NCBI RefSeq assembly: GCF_027789125.1
Contig: NZ_JAQFVF010000046.1
Span: 1 to 61,680 of the forward strand
Origin: Paenibacillus aestuarii
GTDB taxonomy: Bacteria; Bacillota; Bacilli; Paenibacillales; NBRC-103111
Length of the DNA: 61,680 bases
Direction: 5' to 3'
Shown here: in pieces, positions 1 through 8,777 of the stretch
How positions within the stretch are numbered: position 1 is the first letter of the stretch
Layout: every line of letters begins with the position of its first letter
Position numbers and translations under genes: made by a program
The notes under the pieces: generated by a model
Database searches by the model: none
Told to the model about the DNA's origin: nothing
Seen by the model: the letters and a program-made list of their open reading frames with translations, nothing else

Positions 1-762
1 ATTGGGTAAAATCGACCTGCAGCGCGCTCACCAGAAGTCAGTCACTCTCTAATTGGGTAAAATCGACCTGCAGCGCGCTCACCACAAGTCAGTCATTCTC
101 TAATTGGATAAAATCGACCTGCAGCGCGCTCACCACAAGTCAGTCACTCTCTAATTGGATAAAATCGACTTGCAGCGCGCTCACCAGAAGTCAGTCACTC
201 TCTAATTGGGTAAAATCGACCTGCAGCGAGCTCACCAGAAGTCAGTCACTCTCTAATTGGATAAAATCGACCTGCAGCGCGCTCACCAGAAGTCAGTCAC
301 TCTCTAATTGGGTAAAATCGACCTGCAGCGAGCTCACCAGAAGTCAGTCATTCTCTAATTGGATAAAATCGACCTGCAGCGCGCTCACCAGAAGTCAGTC
401 ACTCTCTAATTGGATAAAATCGACCTGCAGCGAGCTCACCACAAGTCAGTCATTCTCTAATTGGATAAAATCGACCTGCAGCGAGCTCACCAGAAGTCAG
501 TCACTCTCTATTGGGTAAAATCGACCTGCAGCGCGCTCACCAGAAGTCAGTCACTCTCTAATTGGGTAAAATCGACCTGCAGCGCGCTCACCACAAGTCA
601 GTCACTCTCTAATTGGATAAAATCGACCTGCAGCGCGCTCACCACAAGTCAGTCACTCTCTGATGGATAAAATCGACCTGCAGCGCGCTCACCACAAGTC
701 AGCCACTCTCTAATTGGGTAAAATCGACCTGCAGCGCGCTCACCACAAGTCAGCCACTCTCT
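1..762. repeat. 51-bp tandem repeat array, about 15 units
   Basis: Direct repeats begin at 51, 102, 153, 204, 255, 306, 357, 408, 459, 510, 560, 611, 662 and 712; the unit at position 1 is cut by the window edge and a 16th unit decays after 763. Most units are 51 bp; those starting at 510 and 662 have lost one base. Variation is limited to a few positions (ggg/gga, cgcgct/cgagct, ccag/ccac, tcac/tcat), which points to recent local duplication. Every unit holds CTGCAG. One plus-strand frame stays open from the left edge to about 518 (17 residues per unit) but has no start codon or ribosome binding site. The array probably continues to the left. Confidence 0.97.
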
Positions 763-903
763 AATTGGGCAAAAGCGGACTTCGGCATCTTACACGCACA
801 CGCACATTCAACACTCCCACAGCGGCCTTTTTTTTGCGTTTTCTTCTTTTTGTACAAGAAAAGAAAGGCTGGGCGAAGCTAAGGAACTGAGCGTGAAGAA
901 GTC

Positions 904-931
904 ACCCATCCTTGGGCGAAAGCATAAGATA
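904..931 (+). promoter_or_regulatory. Putative sigma-K promoter of the dpaA operon
   Basis: AC at 904-905, a 17-nt spacer, then CATAAGATA at 923-931. This fits the mother-cell sigma-K consensus AC-N16/17-CATANNNTA. It lies about 40 nt upstream of dpaA. In B. subtilis the dipicolinate synthase genes are transcribed by sigma-K, so motif and function agree. The start site is inferred only. Confidence 0.65.
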
Positions 932-969
932 ACATATCGAAACGGACCGAGAAAGGGGTGTAAGCGGGA

Positions 970-1869
970 ATGCTTACTGGTATTTCGGTTGCTTTCATGG
1001 GCGGAGACGCTCGGCAGCTTGAAGTGATACAGAAGTTCACGGAACTTGATGCGACGATAACATTGATCGGCTTTGATAATTTGGGCCGGCAATTTAGCGG
1101 AGTGACCAGCGCCAAGCTGCAGCCGTCGCTGCTTGCGAACATTGACGCTTTGGTATTGCCTGCTGTAGGTACTGATGATGCGGGCCAAGTGGAATCGATC
1201 TTTTCCAGCGATGAGTTGATTTTGACGGATGATCACATTGCAGCGATGCCTAAACATGCCAAAGTATACACGGGGATGGCCAAGAGCTATTTGAAGAAGC
1301 TTTGCGCTGCACATGGGATTACTTTGGTTGAATTATTCGATCGTGACGATGTGGCCATTTACAACTCGATCCCAACCGCAGAAGGCGCTTTGATGATGGC
1401 GATCCAGAACACGGATATTACCATTCACGGCTCCATGTGTATGGTTCTTGGGTTTGGCCGCACCGGATTTACGATGGCAAGAACGCTGCAAGGATTAGGC
1501 GCGACAGTGAAGGTTGGCGTAAGGAAACCGGAGCATTTTGCCAGGGCGTACGAGATGGGATTTCAGCCTTTTTACACGAAGGATCTGTACCCGGAAGTGG
1601 GGAATATTGACTTGCTTTTTAATACAATTCCGACTATGATAGTCACAGCGCAAGTAATTACCAATATCCCACATCGCGCGCTCATCATCGATTTGGCTTC
1701 GAAGCCCGGCGGAACGGATTTCCGTTTCGCGGAGAGACGAGGCATTAAAGCGATGCTGGCGCCCGGATTACCTGGCATCGTCGCACCGAAGACAGCTGGC
1801 CGCATCATCGCGAATACGCTGAGCCAACTGATCGAGGAAGACTTCATAGACAGGAGCGATGTGGAATGA
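970..1869 (+). CDS. dpaA: Dipicolinate synthase subunit A
   Basis: DpaA (SpoVFA) works with DpaB in the mother cell to oxidise the lysine-pathway intermediate to dipicolinic acid, the spore-core calcium chelator. The 299-residue length is normal for the family. The N-terminal half carries the DpaA-specific domain; a nucleotide-binding motif GFGRTG lies near residue 160, within a Rossmann domain that covers the C-terminal half. The ATG at 970 follows a purine-rich ribosome binding site. The stop overlaps the dpaB start by four bases, implying translational coupling. Order dpaA-dpaB-asd-dapG-dapA equals the B. subtilis operon. A sigma-K-type promoter lies upstream. Confidence 0.96.
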   Translation: MLTGISVAFMGGDARQLEVIQKFTELDATITLIGFDNLGRQFSGVTSAKLQPSLLANIDALVLPAVGTDDAGQVESIFSSDELILTDDHIAAMPKHAKVYTGMAKSYLKKLCAAHGITLVELFDRDDVAIYNSIPTAEGALMMAIQNTDITIHGSMCMVLGFGRTGFTMARTLQGLGATVKVGVRKPEHFARAYEMGFQPFYTKDLYPEVGNIDLLFNTIPTMIVTAQVITNIPHRALIIDLASKPGGTDFRFAERRGIKAMLAPGLPGIVAPKTAGRIIANTLSQLIEEDFIDRSDVE

Positions 1870-2459
1870 ATTGGCAGGATAAAACGGTGGGATATGCATT
1901 AACCGGTTCCCATTGTACATTAGAAGAAGTGATGCCGCAGATTAAGAGATTCGTAGATGCGGGAGCTAGGGTGATTCCGATTGTTTCCAATTCAATCCTG
2001 ACAACAGATACGCGTTTTGGCAAATCTGCGGATTGGCAGCAGCAATTGAAGGACATTACAGGGAATGACATCATATCTTCCATTGTCGATGCAGAACCGC
2101 TTGGCCCATCCAAGCTGTTGGATGTTATGGTGATTGCGCCATGCACCGGCAACACGACCAGCAAGCTGGCAAATGCCATGACGGAAAGCCCGGTACTTAT
2201 GGCAGCCAAAGCGCAAATGAGGAATCAGCGCCCGCTCGTTCTGGCGATCTCCACGAACGATGGCCTTGGACTGAATGCAATGAACATTGCGAAGCTCCTC
2301 ATTACGAAGAACATTTACTTTGTTCCGTTCGGCCAAGATGCGCCAGGCGCCAAGCCCAATTCGCTGGTGGCCAGAATGGATTTGATAATGGAAGCTTGTG
2401 AAGCGGCGCTGCAAGGCAAGCAGATGCAGCCGATGCTCATTGAGAGATTTCAATATTAA
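1866..2459 (+). CDS. dpaB: Dipicolinate synthase subunit B
   Basis: DpaB (SpoVFB) is the flavoprotein-like partner of DpaA in dipicolinic acid synthesis during late sporulation. The 197-residue protein begins with a Rossmann-like segment (GYALTGSHCTLEE, residues 8-20) typical of the phosphopantothenoylcysteine decarboxylase/flavoprotein fold, and has the PCTGNTTSKLANAMT stretch near residue 90. Its ATG overlaps the dpaA stop, so the two subunits are probably made in equal amounts. Asd follows 32 nt downstream with its own ribosome binding site. Confidence 0.96.
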   Translation: MNWQDKTVGYALTGSHCTLEEVMPQIKRFVDAGARVIPIVSNSILTTDTRFGKSADWQQQLKDITGNDIISSIVDAEPLGPSKLLDVMVIAPCTGNTTSKLANAMTESPVLMAAKAQMRNQRPLVLAISTNDGLGLNAMNIAKLLITKNIYFVPFGQDAPGAKPNSLVARMDLIMEACEAALQGKQMQPMLIERFQY

Positions 2460-2491
2460 TTGATATACAATTTGACCGAAGGGGAGAGGAC

Positions 2492-3529
2492 ATGTCGAAC
2501 CAGAAGCTATTCAACGTTGCAGTTGTCGGCGCAACAGGCGCCGTCGGTGAACAAATCATTCGTCTGCTTGAAGAGCGGAATTTCCCCATTCAAGAACTGA
2601 AATTGCTGTCCTCCGCCCGTTCTGCGGGCGTGAAGCTCACTTTTCGCGGTCAACCGGTCATCGTTCAAGAAGCTACGCCAAATAGCTTCAACGGAGTAGA
2701 GATTGCGTTATTCAGCGCTGGAGGAGATGTCTCCAAGGCGCTGATTCCGCATGCCGTTGAAGCCGGTGCAATCTGTATCGATAACACTAGTGCTTATCGG
2801 ATGGATCCGGATACGCCGCTTGTCGTCCCTGAAGTGAACGTTGACAAAATCAATGAACACAGGGGCATCATCGCGAATCCGAACTGTTCAACGATTCAGA
2901 TGGTTGCCGCATTGAAACCATTGTATGACCGCTATGGTATATCCAAAATCATCGTTTCAACTTATCAAGCGGTGTCCGGCGCAGGTGCCAAAGCGATCAA
3001 CGAGATGCTGCGCCAGTCCAAAGAGGTATTGGAAGGAAAGGCATCCAATCCTGACATTTTGCCTGTCGGGTCGCTGCCAGTGAAGCATCAAATCGCCTTC
3101 AATGCGATTCCGCAAATTGATAAGTTTCATGACAACGGCTTTACCAACGAAGAGATGAAAATGATTCTCGAAACGAAGAAAATCATGGGCGACGACGCCA
3201 TTGAGGTGACGGCGACTTGCGTTCGGATCCCGGTGGTATACGGTCACTCGGAATCCGTCTATGTCGAGTTGAAAGAAGATTTCGACATCGAGGAAGTGAA
3301 GAGCTTAATGGCAAGCGCGCCTGGTATTGTCCTTGCAGATAACCCGGCTGAGCAGGTGTACCCGCTCGCCACTGACGCTGCAGGCAAGCTGGAGACCTTC
3401 GTGGGGCGCGTCCGCCGCGATTTGAGCAACCCAAGAGCAGTCAATATGTGGATTGTATCCGACAATCTGCTGAAAGGCGCTGCGTGGAATGCGGTACAAA
3501 TTGCTGAATATATTGCTATTGAACAATAA
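2492..3529 (+). CDS. asd: Aspartate-semialdehyde dehydrogenase
   Basis: Asd reduces aspartyl phosphate to aspartate semialdehyde with NADPH, the branch point to lysine/dipicolinate, threonine and methionine. The 345-residue protein has the N-terminal NADP-binding GATGAVGEQ motif (residues 13-21) and the catalytic cysteine in NPNCSTIQM near residue 131. The ATG at 2492 sits behind a strong GGGGAGAGG site. In this operon it supplies the substrate pathway for DpaAB. An internal vegetative promoter might exist, as asd is needed during growth, but I did not identify a convincing one. Confidence 0.97.
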   Translation: MSNQKLFNVAVVGATGAVGEQIIRLLEERNFPIQELKLLSSARSAGVKLTFRGQPVIVQEATPNSFNGVEIALFSAGGDVSKALIPHAVEAGAICIDNTSAYRMDPDTPLVVPEVNVDKINEHRGIIANPNCSTIQMVAALKPLYDRYGISKIIVSTYQAVSGAGAKAINEMLRQSKEVLEGKASNPDILPVGSLPVKHQIAFNAIPQIDKFHDNGFTNEEMKMILETKKIMGDDAIEVTATCVRIPVVYGHSESVYVELKEDFDIEEVKSLMASAPGIVLADNPAEQVYPLATDAAGKLETFVGRVRRDLSNPRAVNMWIVSDNLLKGAAWNAVQIAEYIAIEQ

Positions 3530-3577
3530 TTAGCACCTGCTGCACGTTGAAGCAGGATATGAATTTGGGGGAAACAC

Positions 3578-4795
3578 ATGCGTATACTCGTACAGAAGTT
3601 CGGAGGTACATCGCTTTCCACCGTTCAAGCTAGAGAACATGTCATTGGTCATATTCAAGACGCACTAGCGCAAGAGTATAAATTAGTTGTTGTGGTGTCA
3701 GCGATGGGGAGGAAGGGAGAACCCTATGCGACGGATACGCTCCTCGACCTTGTTCGTCAGAACGGGGAGGGGCTGCCGGCAAGGGAGCTCGATATGTTGA
3801 TGGGCTGCGGCGAGTTAATCTCAGCCGTACATTTGAGCAGCTTGCTGCAGGCAAATGGCATTGCGTCAACTGTTCTTACCGGCGGGCAAGCCGGCATTCA
3901 GACGAATGACGTGCATGGCAATGCGCAAATTACATCGATCCAACCTACTCGGATTCTTGAATTATTAGAGCAAGGACAAGTGGTCGTCGTAACAGGATTC
4001 CAAGGGGTATCCAGCCAGGGAGAGTTAACGACACTTGGTCGCGGAGGCAGCGATACATCGGCAACGGCACTCGGTGCGGCGCTGAAAGCTGACATCGTTG
4101 ACATTTTCACCGATGTCAACGGCATCTTAACGGCCGATCCGCGCATCGTTGAGGATGCCAAACCGCTGGTTCGCGTGAGCTTTGCCGAAATTTGCAACAT
4201 GGCGCATAACGGCGCGAAAGTCATCCATCCGCGTGCAGTCGAAGTTGCGATGCAGGCCAATATTCCGATTCGCGTCCGGTCCACCTTCTCGAAGGAGCTG
4301 GGCACATTGGTCACTGCCGGCGACACGATTCATCATGAGTCCAGTCAAGTAACGGACCGGTTCGTCACAGGCATTGCGCAATTTACGAACATTACGCAGA
4401 TCCAGGTAAGCGCGATAGAAGGCGATTTCGATCTCCATCTGCGCGTTTTCAAGACGATGGCTCAGCATCAGATCAGCGTCGATTTCATTAACGTGAACAT
4501 TTCCGGTGTCGTGTACACCGTATTTGACCACGAAGCTGATCGCGCTGTCCGTTTACTGAAAAACCAAGGCTATGAGCCGAAGGCTCTGCGCGGTTGCGCC
4601 AAAGTATCGGTTATCGGCGGCGGCATGAACGGTGTACCGGGCATTATGGCGCAAATTGTCGAAGCTTTAACCAATGAGGACATTCGGATTCTGCAATCGG
4701 CAGACTCGAATACCACCATTTGGGTGCTTGTGCATGGGGAAGATATGGTCAGATCCGTTCGGGCTCTGCACCAGAAATTTTATTTGAACAAATAA
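3578..4795 (+). CDS. dapG: Aspartate kinase, DapG type
   Basis: Phosphorylates aspartate, the first step toward lysine, diaminopimelate and dipicolinate. The 405-residue protein starts with the kinase motif VQKFGGTSL (residues 5-13) and ends with tandem ACT domains (about 265-405) that in this family bind regulatory amino acids; in B. subtilis DapG responds to meso-diaminopimelate. Context (between asd and dapA) supports the DapG isozyme rather than LysC. No internal alpha/beta translation start is evident, also like DapG. Confidence 0.93.
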   Translation: MRILVQKFGGTSLSTVQAREHVIGHIQDALAQEYKLVVVVSAMGRKGEPYATDTLLDLVRQNGEGLPARELDMLMGCGELISAVHLSSLLQANGIASTVLTGGQAGIQTNDVHGNAQITSIQPTRILELLEQGQVVVVTGFQGVSSQGELTTLGRGGSDTSATALGAALKADIVDIFTDVNGILTADPRIVEDAKPLVRVSFAEICNMAHNGAKVIHPRAVEVAMQANIPIRVRSTFSKELGTLVTAGDTIHHESSQVTDRFVTGIAQFTNITQIQVSAIEGDFDLHLRVFKTMAQHQISVDFINVNISGVVYTVFDHEADRAVRLLKNQGYEPKALRGCAKVSVIGGGMNGVPGIMAQIVEALTNEDIRILQSADSNTTIWVLVHGEDMVRSVRALHQKFYLNK

Positions 4796-4825
4796 TCATT
4801 TATGTAAGCTTTGGGAGGCGTTACG

Positions 4826-5689
4826 GTGGATTTCGGAAGAGTAGTCACAGCGATGGTAACCCCATTTGACGATCAATTACGCATCAATTGGGACCAGGTT
4901 GAACCACTGATTAATTATTTAATCGAAGAACAGCAATCGGATAGCCTCGTGATCTGCGGGACTACAGGTGAATCTCCGACGCTGACGGAAGAAGAGAAGC
5001 TGCAGTTGATCGAAGCATCCGTCCGCGCTGCCAAAGGCCGCTGCAAAATCATTGCAGGTACGGGCTCTAATGACACAGCACACACGATTCATTTTTCTCA
5101 AAAAGTTGAAAAACTTGGAGTTGACGCGCTTCTCGTCGTCGCTCCTTACTATAACCGTCCTTCGCAAGAGGGGCTCTATCAGCATTTTAAAGCGGTTGCA
5201 GAAGCGGTTCAAGTTCCTATCGTGCTGTATAATGTGCAAGGACGCACAGGTGTGAACATCGATGCGGATACAACGATTCGCCTTTCGAGCATTCCGAACA
5301 TTGTGGCTACCAAAGATTGCGCCAACACGGATCAGCTTACGCGCATTTTGAATGGCGTTGCGGCAGATTTCTCGGTGTACAGCGGGGAGGACAGCAATAC
5401 GCTGCCAGCGATCGCCATCGGCTGCAAAGGCATCATCAGCGTTGCCAGCCATGTGATTGGAAAAGAAATGCAATCTATGATAAAGTATTATTTAGAAGGC
5501 AATATACAGCAAGCGGGAGAACTCCACCGTAAATTACATCCTATTTTTACCGGAATTTTCTGTGCGCCAAGCCCTGCTCCAATCAAGCATGCCCTTGCTT
5601 TGAAAGGAATCCAGACAGGCGGCGTAAGACTTCCGTTAGTTCAGGTATCCGAGCAAGAAGGACAATTCATCCAATCTCTTTTTGTATGA
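4826..5689 (+). CDS. dapA: 4-hydroxy-tetrahydrodipicolinate synthase
   Basis: Condenses pyruvate with aspartate semialdehyde, the committed step to diaminopimelate, lysine and dipicolinate. TIM-barrel protein of 287 residues. The Schiff-base lysine is in ATKDCAN near residue 162, and the GTTGES motif and APYYNRPSQEG loop are present. I chose the GTG at 4826, seven bases after GGGAGG (4813-4818), rather than the in-frame TTG at 4811 that overlaps that site. It ends the dpa operon and is followed by an intrinsic terminator. Confidence 0.96.
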   Translation: MDFGRVVTAMVTPFDDQLRINWDQVEPLINYLIEEQQSDSLVICGTTGESPTLTEEEKLQLIEASVRAAKGRCKIIAGTGSNDTAHTIHFSQKVEKLGVDALLVVAPYYNRPSQEGLYQHFKAVAEAVQVPIVLYNVQGRTGVNIDADTTIRLSSIPNIVATKDCANTDQLTRILNGVAADFSVYSGEDSNTLPAIAIGCKGIISVASHVIGKEMQSMIKYYLEGNIQQAGELHRKLHPIFTGIFCAPSPAPIKHALALKGIQTGGVRLPLVQVSEQEGQFIQSLFV

Positions 5690-5702
5690 TAACGCCTAAT
5701 GA

Positions 5703-5733
5703 ATCGGTGCTTCCAGCATCGGTTTTCTTTTTT
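5703..5733 (+). terminator. Rho-independent terminator after dapA
   Basis: Nine-base stem 5703-5711/5715-5723 (two G-U pairs, loop TCC) followed directly by a T-rich run. It closes the dpaA-dapA operon. Confidence 0.75.
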
Positions 5734-5765
5734 GGGGGACACTAGCGATAGCAGGGTGGTTCGAC

Positions 5766-5795
5766 TTGTAATTGCTGTTTTTCTTCATGTATAAT
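5766..5795 (+). promoter_or_regulatory. Sigma-A promoter for rnjB
   Basis: TTGTAA at 5766-5771, 18-nt spacer, TATAAT at 5790-5795, about 70 nt upstream of the rnjB start and just after the dapA terminator. Confidence 0.6.
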
Positions 5796-5863
5796 GGTTG
5801 CAAGTGACTGGTTCGGTTTAATCATCTAAAATTCGTCGTCCAATCTAAGAAGGAGGTATATTC

Positions 5864-7540
5864 TTGTCCAAAAAAAATATAGATAAACTTTTGATCTTCG
5901 CTCTTGGCGGCGTGGGCGAAATCGGAAAGAACATGTACTGCGTGCAGTACGCGAACGATATTGTAGTTATTGACAGCGGTTTAAAATTTCCAGAGGAAGA
6001 TATGCTCGGGATTGATATCGTCATCCCGGATATCGGCTACTTGACGGAAAATCGGGATAAAGTACGCGGCATTATCATCACTCACGGTCATGAAGACCAC
6101 ATTGGCGGTCTGCCATATGTGCTTAAGCATTTGAATGTTCCTGTGTACGGGACGAAACTGACACTTGGCTTGATCGAAGCGAAGCTGAAAGAAGCGAACC
6201 TGCTTGGGGAAACGAAGCGGATGCTGATTAATTCGGAATCTGTACTCAACCTCGGAACGATTACGGCTTCATTTTTCAAAACTAATCATAGTATTCCGGA
6301 CTCTGTGGGCGTAGCTTTGGATACGCCGGAGGGCGTCGTTGTTCATACAGGGGACTTCAAGTTCGACCAGACTCCGGTCAACGAACAATACGCAGACTTG
6401 CACCGCATGGCGGAAATTGGGAAGAAAGGCGTTCTCGCCTTGCTTTCAGATAGTACGAACGCGGAGCGTCCAGGCTACACAGGCTCGGAAAAAAGCGTTG
6501 GCGTGGAAATTGAAGAAGTGTTCCGCAAAGCTAAGCAAAGAGTGATCATTGCGACTTTCGCTTCGAACATTCATCGCGTGCAGCAGGTTTTCGATGCCGC
6601 AGCCGCTACGAATCGCAAAGTGACCGTCATCGGCCGCAGCATGGTGAACGTGGTTTCGATCGCGAGCGAGCTAGGCTATCTGCACATTCCGGACGGCATG
6701 CTGATTGAGCCTGAAGAGGTGAACAAGCTTGCCGCAGATCGTGTCGTCATTTTGTCGACGGGCAGCCAAGGCGAGCCAATGTCAGCATTGACGAGAATGG
6801 CCCGTTCCACGCATCGCAAAGTTGACATTTTGCCGGGAGATACCGTCATTATTGCAGCTACACCGATTCCGGGGAATGAGCGTTATGTCGGTCGTACGGT
6901 GGATGAGCTGTTCCGTATCGGTGCTAACGTGATCTACGGTCCTGGTTCTGTTACCGGGGTGCACGTATCAGGTCACGGCAGCCAAGAGGAATTGAAGCTG
7001 ATGCTGAATCTGATGAAGCCGAAGTATTTCATCCCGATTCACGGGGAATACCGCATGCTCCGTCAGCATGGTTTGCTGGCTGAGTCGGTAGGTATCAACC
7101 GTGAAGATATCTTCATCTGCGATATCGGAGATACGGTTGAAGTTCAGAACGGCGTAGCCCGCAAAGGCTCCAAAGTCCAAAGCGGCAACATTCTGATCGA
7201 TGGCTTAGGCGTTGGCGATGTCGGTAATATCGTGCTGCGCGACCGTAAATTGCTGTCGCAAGACGGAATTTTGGTCGTCGTCGTGACGCTGAGCAAACAA
7301 GACGGCAAAATTTTATCCGGTCCGGATATCATTTCCAGAGGATTCGTCTATGTTCGTGAATCCGAAGGCCTCTTGGAAGAAGCGAACCGTATTGTAACGA
7401 ATACGTTGACGAAACTCATGAACGAAAATGTGAACGAATGGGCATCTCTCAAAACGAATGTGAAAGATGCGCTTGGACGATTTTTATATGAACAAACCAG
7501 AAGAAGACCTATGATCCTTCCTATTATTATGGAAGTCTAG
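5864..7540 (+). CDS. rnjB: Ribonuclease J (RNase J2 position)
   Basis: Metallo-beta-lactamase/beta-CASP ribonuclease acting in mRNA turnover and 5'-end processing, usually as a J1/J2 complex. The 558-residue protein has the zinc motif HGHEDH near residues 74-79, the conserved TGDFKFDQTP segment, and the C-terminal RRPMILPIIMEV end. It sits after dapA and before tepA, the position of B. subtilis rnjB, and segments such as NAERPGYT and DGLGVGD are J2-like. Unlike B. subtilis J2, as I recall that sequence (HGHDEN), the metal motif is intact, so catalysis is likely. Start is TTG at 5864 after AAGGAGG. Confidence 0.9.
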   Translation: MSKKNIDKLLIFALGGVGEIGKNMYCVQYANDIVVIDSGLKFPEEDMLGIDIVIPDIGYLTENRDKVRGIIITHGHEDHIGGLPYVLKHLNVPVYGTKLTLGLIEAKLKEANLLGETKRMLINSESVLNLGTITASFFKTNHSIPDSVGVALDTPEGVVVHTGDFKFDQTPVNEQYADLHRMAEIGKKGVLALLSDSTNAERPGYTGSEKSVGVEIEEVFRKAKQRVIIATFASNIHRVQQVFDAAAATNRKVTVIGRSMVNVVSIASELGYLHIPDGMLIEPEEVNKLAADRVVILSTGSQGEPMSALTRMARSTHRKVDILPGDTVIIAATPIPGNERYVGRTVDELFRIGANVIYGPGSVTGVHVSGHGSQEELKLMLNLMKPKYFIPIHGEYRMLRQHGLLAESVGINREDIFICDIGDTVEVQNGVARKGSKVQSGNILIDGLGVGDVGNIVLRDRKLLSQDGILVVVVTLSKQDGKILSGPDIISRGFVYVRESEGLLEEANRIVTNTLTKLMNENVNEWASLKTNVKDALGRFLYEQTRRRPMILPIIMEV

Positions 7541-7575
7541 TCTCGAACTAGTCACTTGAACCTATGCAAATAACG

Positions 7576-7609
7576 AGAGCTCTCTCCACCGCGGAGGAGC
7601 TCTTTTTTT
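7576..7609 (+). terminator. Terminator after rnjB
   Basis: AGAGCTC at 7576-7582 pairs with GAGCTCT at 7597-7603, extended inward by CTCC/GGAG across a one-base bulge, followed by seven Ts. Confidence 0.85.
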
Positions 7610-7736
7610 GGTTCCCGACTGCCAATGCATGAAAGTGTCGCGGTCACATCATACTATGGGAGATACTGAGAACTGTCAGTGTATGGATGGCAACGACGCC
7701 AGCTCATCTGGCGATTAACGCTTGGGAGGAATAGTC

Positions 7737-8474
7737 ATGGCAGATACGAAGCAGCAGGAACCAGCAACAGAAGAGGGGAAAAAGAACCCCGCACTCGAAA
7801 ATATTCAACAGCTAGGCCAGACGAGTACGCCGCCTACCGGTGAGTCGAACATTTTTTGTTTGACTATCATCGGCCAAGTGGAAGGTCACATTGTGCTCCC
7901 GCCTCAAAATAAAACGACAAAATACGAGCATATCATTCCCCAGCTTGTTGCGGCTGAGCAGAATCCGAAAATTGAAGGTGTGATGATCATCTTAAACACC
8001 GTCGGGGGCGACGTGGAAGCCGGGCTTGCCATTGCGGAAATGATCTCGACGTTATCGAAACCAACGGTTACCTTGGTGCTCGGCGGGGGTCATAGCATTG
8101 GCGTACCGATTGCGGTATCGGCGAATCATTCGATCATTGCCGAAACGGCCACGATGACGATTCACCCGATCCGTTTAAACGGGTTAGTTATCGGAGTGCC
8201 ACAAACGTTTGAGTATTTGGATAAAATGCAGGAGCGCGTCACACGCTTCGTCACCAAACATTCGCATGTCTCCGAGGAGAAATTCAAGGAGTTGATGTTC
8301 AAAACCGGCGAGCTTACCCGTGATATCGGAACGACGGTTATCGGTGCGGATGCCGTCAAGTACGGCTTGATTAACCAAGTCGGCGGCATTGGCGAAGCGA
8401 TCAAAGAATTGAATCAGCGGATCGAAGAGAAGCGGAAAACAGCCACGACGGCGGCTAATGAGGTGCTCGTCTAA
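7737..8474 (+). CDS. tepA: ClpP-family protease TepA
   Basis: TepA is a cytoplasmic ClpP-like serine protease reported to enhance protein translocation in B. subtilis. The 245-residue protein has a charged N-terminal tail (1-35) and a ClpP/crotonase core with [14 protein letters not shown] and the nucleophile serine in GGHSIGVP near residue 119; a histidine follows in MTIHPIR. ATG at 7737 is eight bases after GGGAGG; an in-frame TTG at 7722 overlaps that site and was rejected. The stop overlaps the ylzJ start. The place between rnjB and spoIIIE matches B. subtilis. Confidence 0.9.
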   Translation: MADTKQQEPATEEGKKNPALENIQQLGQTSTPPTGESNIFCLTIIGQVEGHIVLPPQNKTTKYEHIIPQLVAAEQNPKIEGVMIILNTVGGDVEAGLAIAEMISTLSKPTVTLVLGGGHSIGVPIAVSANHSIIAETATMTIHPIRLNGLVIGVPQTFEYLDKMQERVTRFVTKHSHVSEEKFKELMFKTGELTRDIGTTVIGADAVKYGLINQVGGIGEAIKELNQRIEEKRKTATTAANEVLV

Positions 8475-8704
8475 TGATCCATTATTCAATCGTACCACTG
8501 GAGGATATTTATCAAGGGATGGACAGCTTTGCTCCCAATTATATGGAAATTACAGTGCAGGGCGTGACCATGCAAGTGGAGCCGGTCGGCGGCTTCCAAG
8601 CGCGGATCGTACGGCTGCACAGCTGTAATCCGCAAGATTATTTGAATACGCGCTATGCGCCGGGGACGATGATTACATACAGTCCTGATTTGTCAGTGAC
8701 CTAA
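8474..8704 (+). CDS. ylzJ: YlzJ-like small protein
   Basis: Short protein of 76 residues with no known activity. It matches YlzJ by size, by position between tepA and spoIIIE, and by its start ([15 protein letters not shown]). The ATG shares a base with the tepA stop codon, so it is translationally coupled to tepA. No membrane segment or metal motif is visible. Confidence 0.8.
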   Translation: MIHYSIVPLEDIYQGMDSFAPNYMEITVQGVTMQVEPVGGFQARIVRLHSCNPQDYLNTRYAPGTMITYSPDLSVT

Positions 8705-8747
8705 GTTAGCTAAGCCTTTCTGCCAGTATCTTCCCCCTAACCCGATA

Positions 8748-8756
8748 TGGTATAAT
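8748..8756 (+). promoter_or_regulatory. Extended -10 promoter before spoIIIE
   Basis: TGGTATAAT at 8748-8756 gives an extended -10; no good -35 is seen. The spoIIIE start is 22 nt downstream of it. Confidence 0.5.
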
Positions 8757-8777
8757 GTGGTCTTGGGGGTGACATGA

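Noticed and set aside
461..670. 69-residue ORF inside the 51-bp array
   Set aside because: It is a product of repeat phase shifts, has no ribosome binding site, and its ends are set by single-base deletions in the array.
1..762. CRISPR array
   Set aside because: The whole 51-bp unit is conserved; there are no variable spacers and no cas genes nearby.
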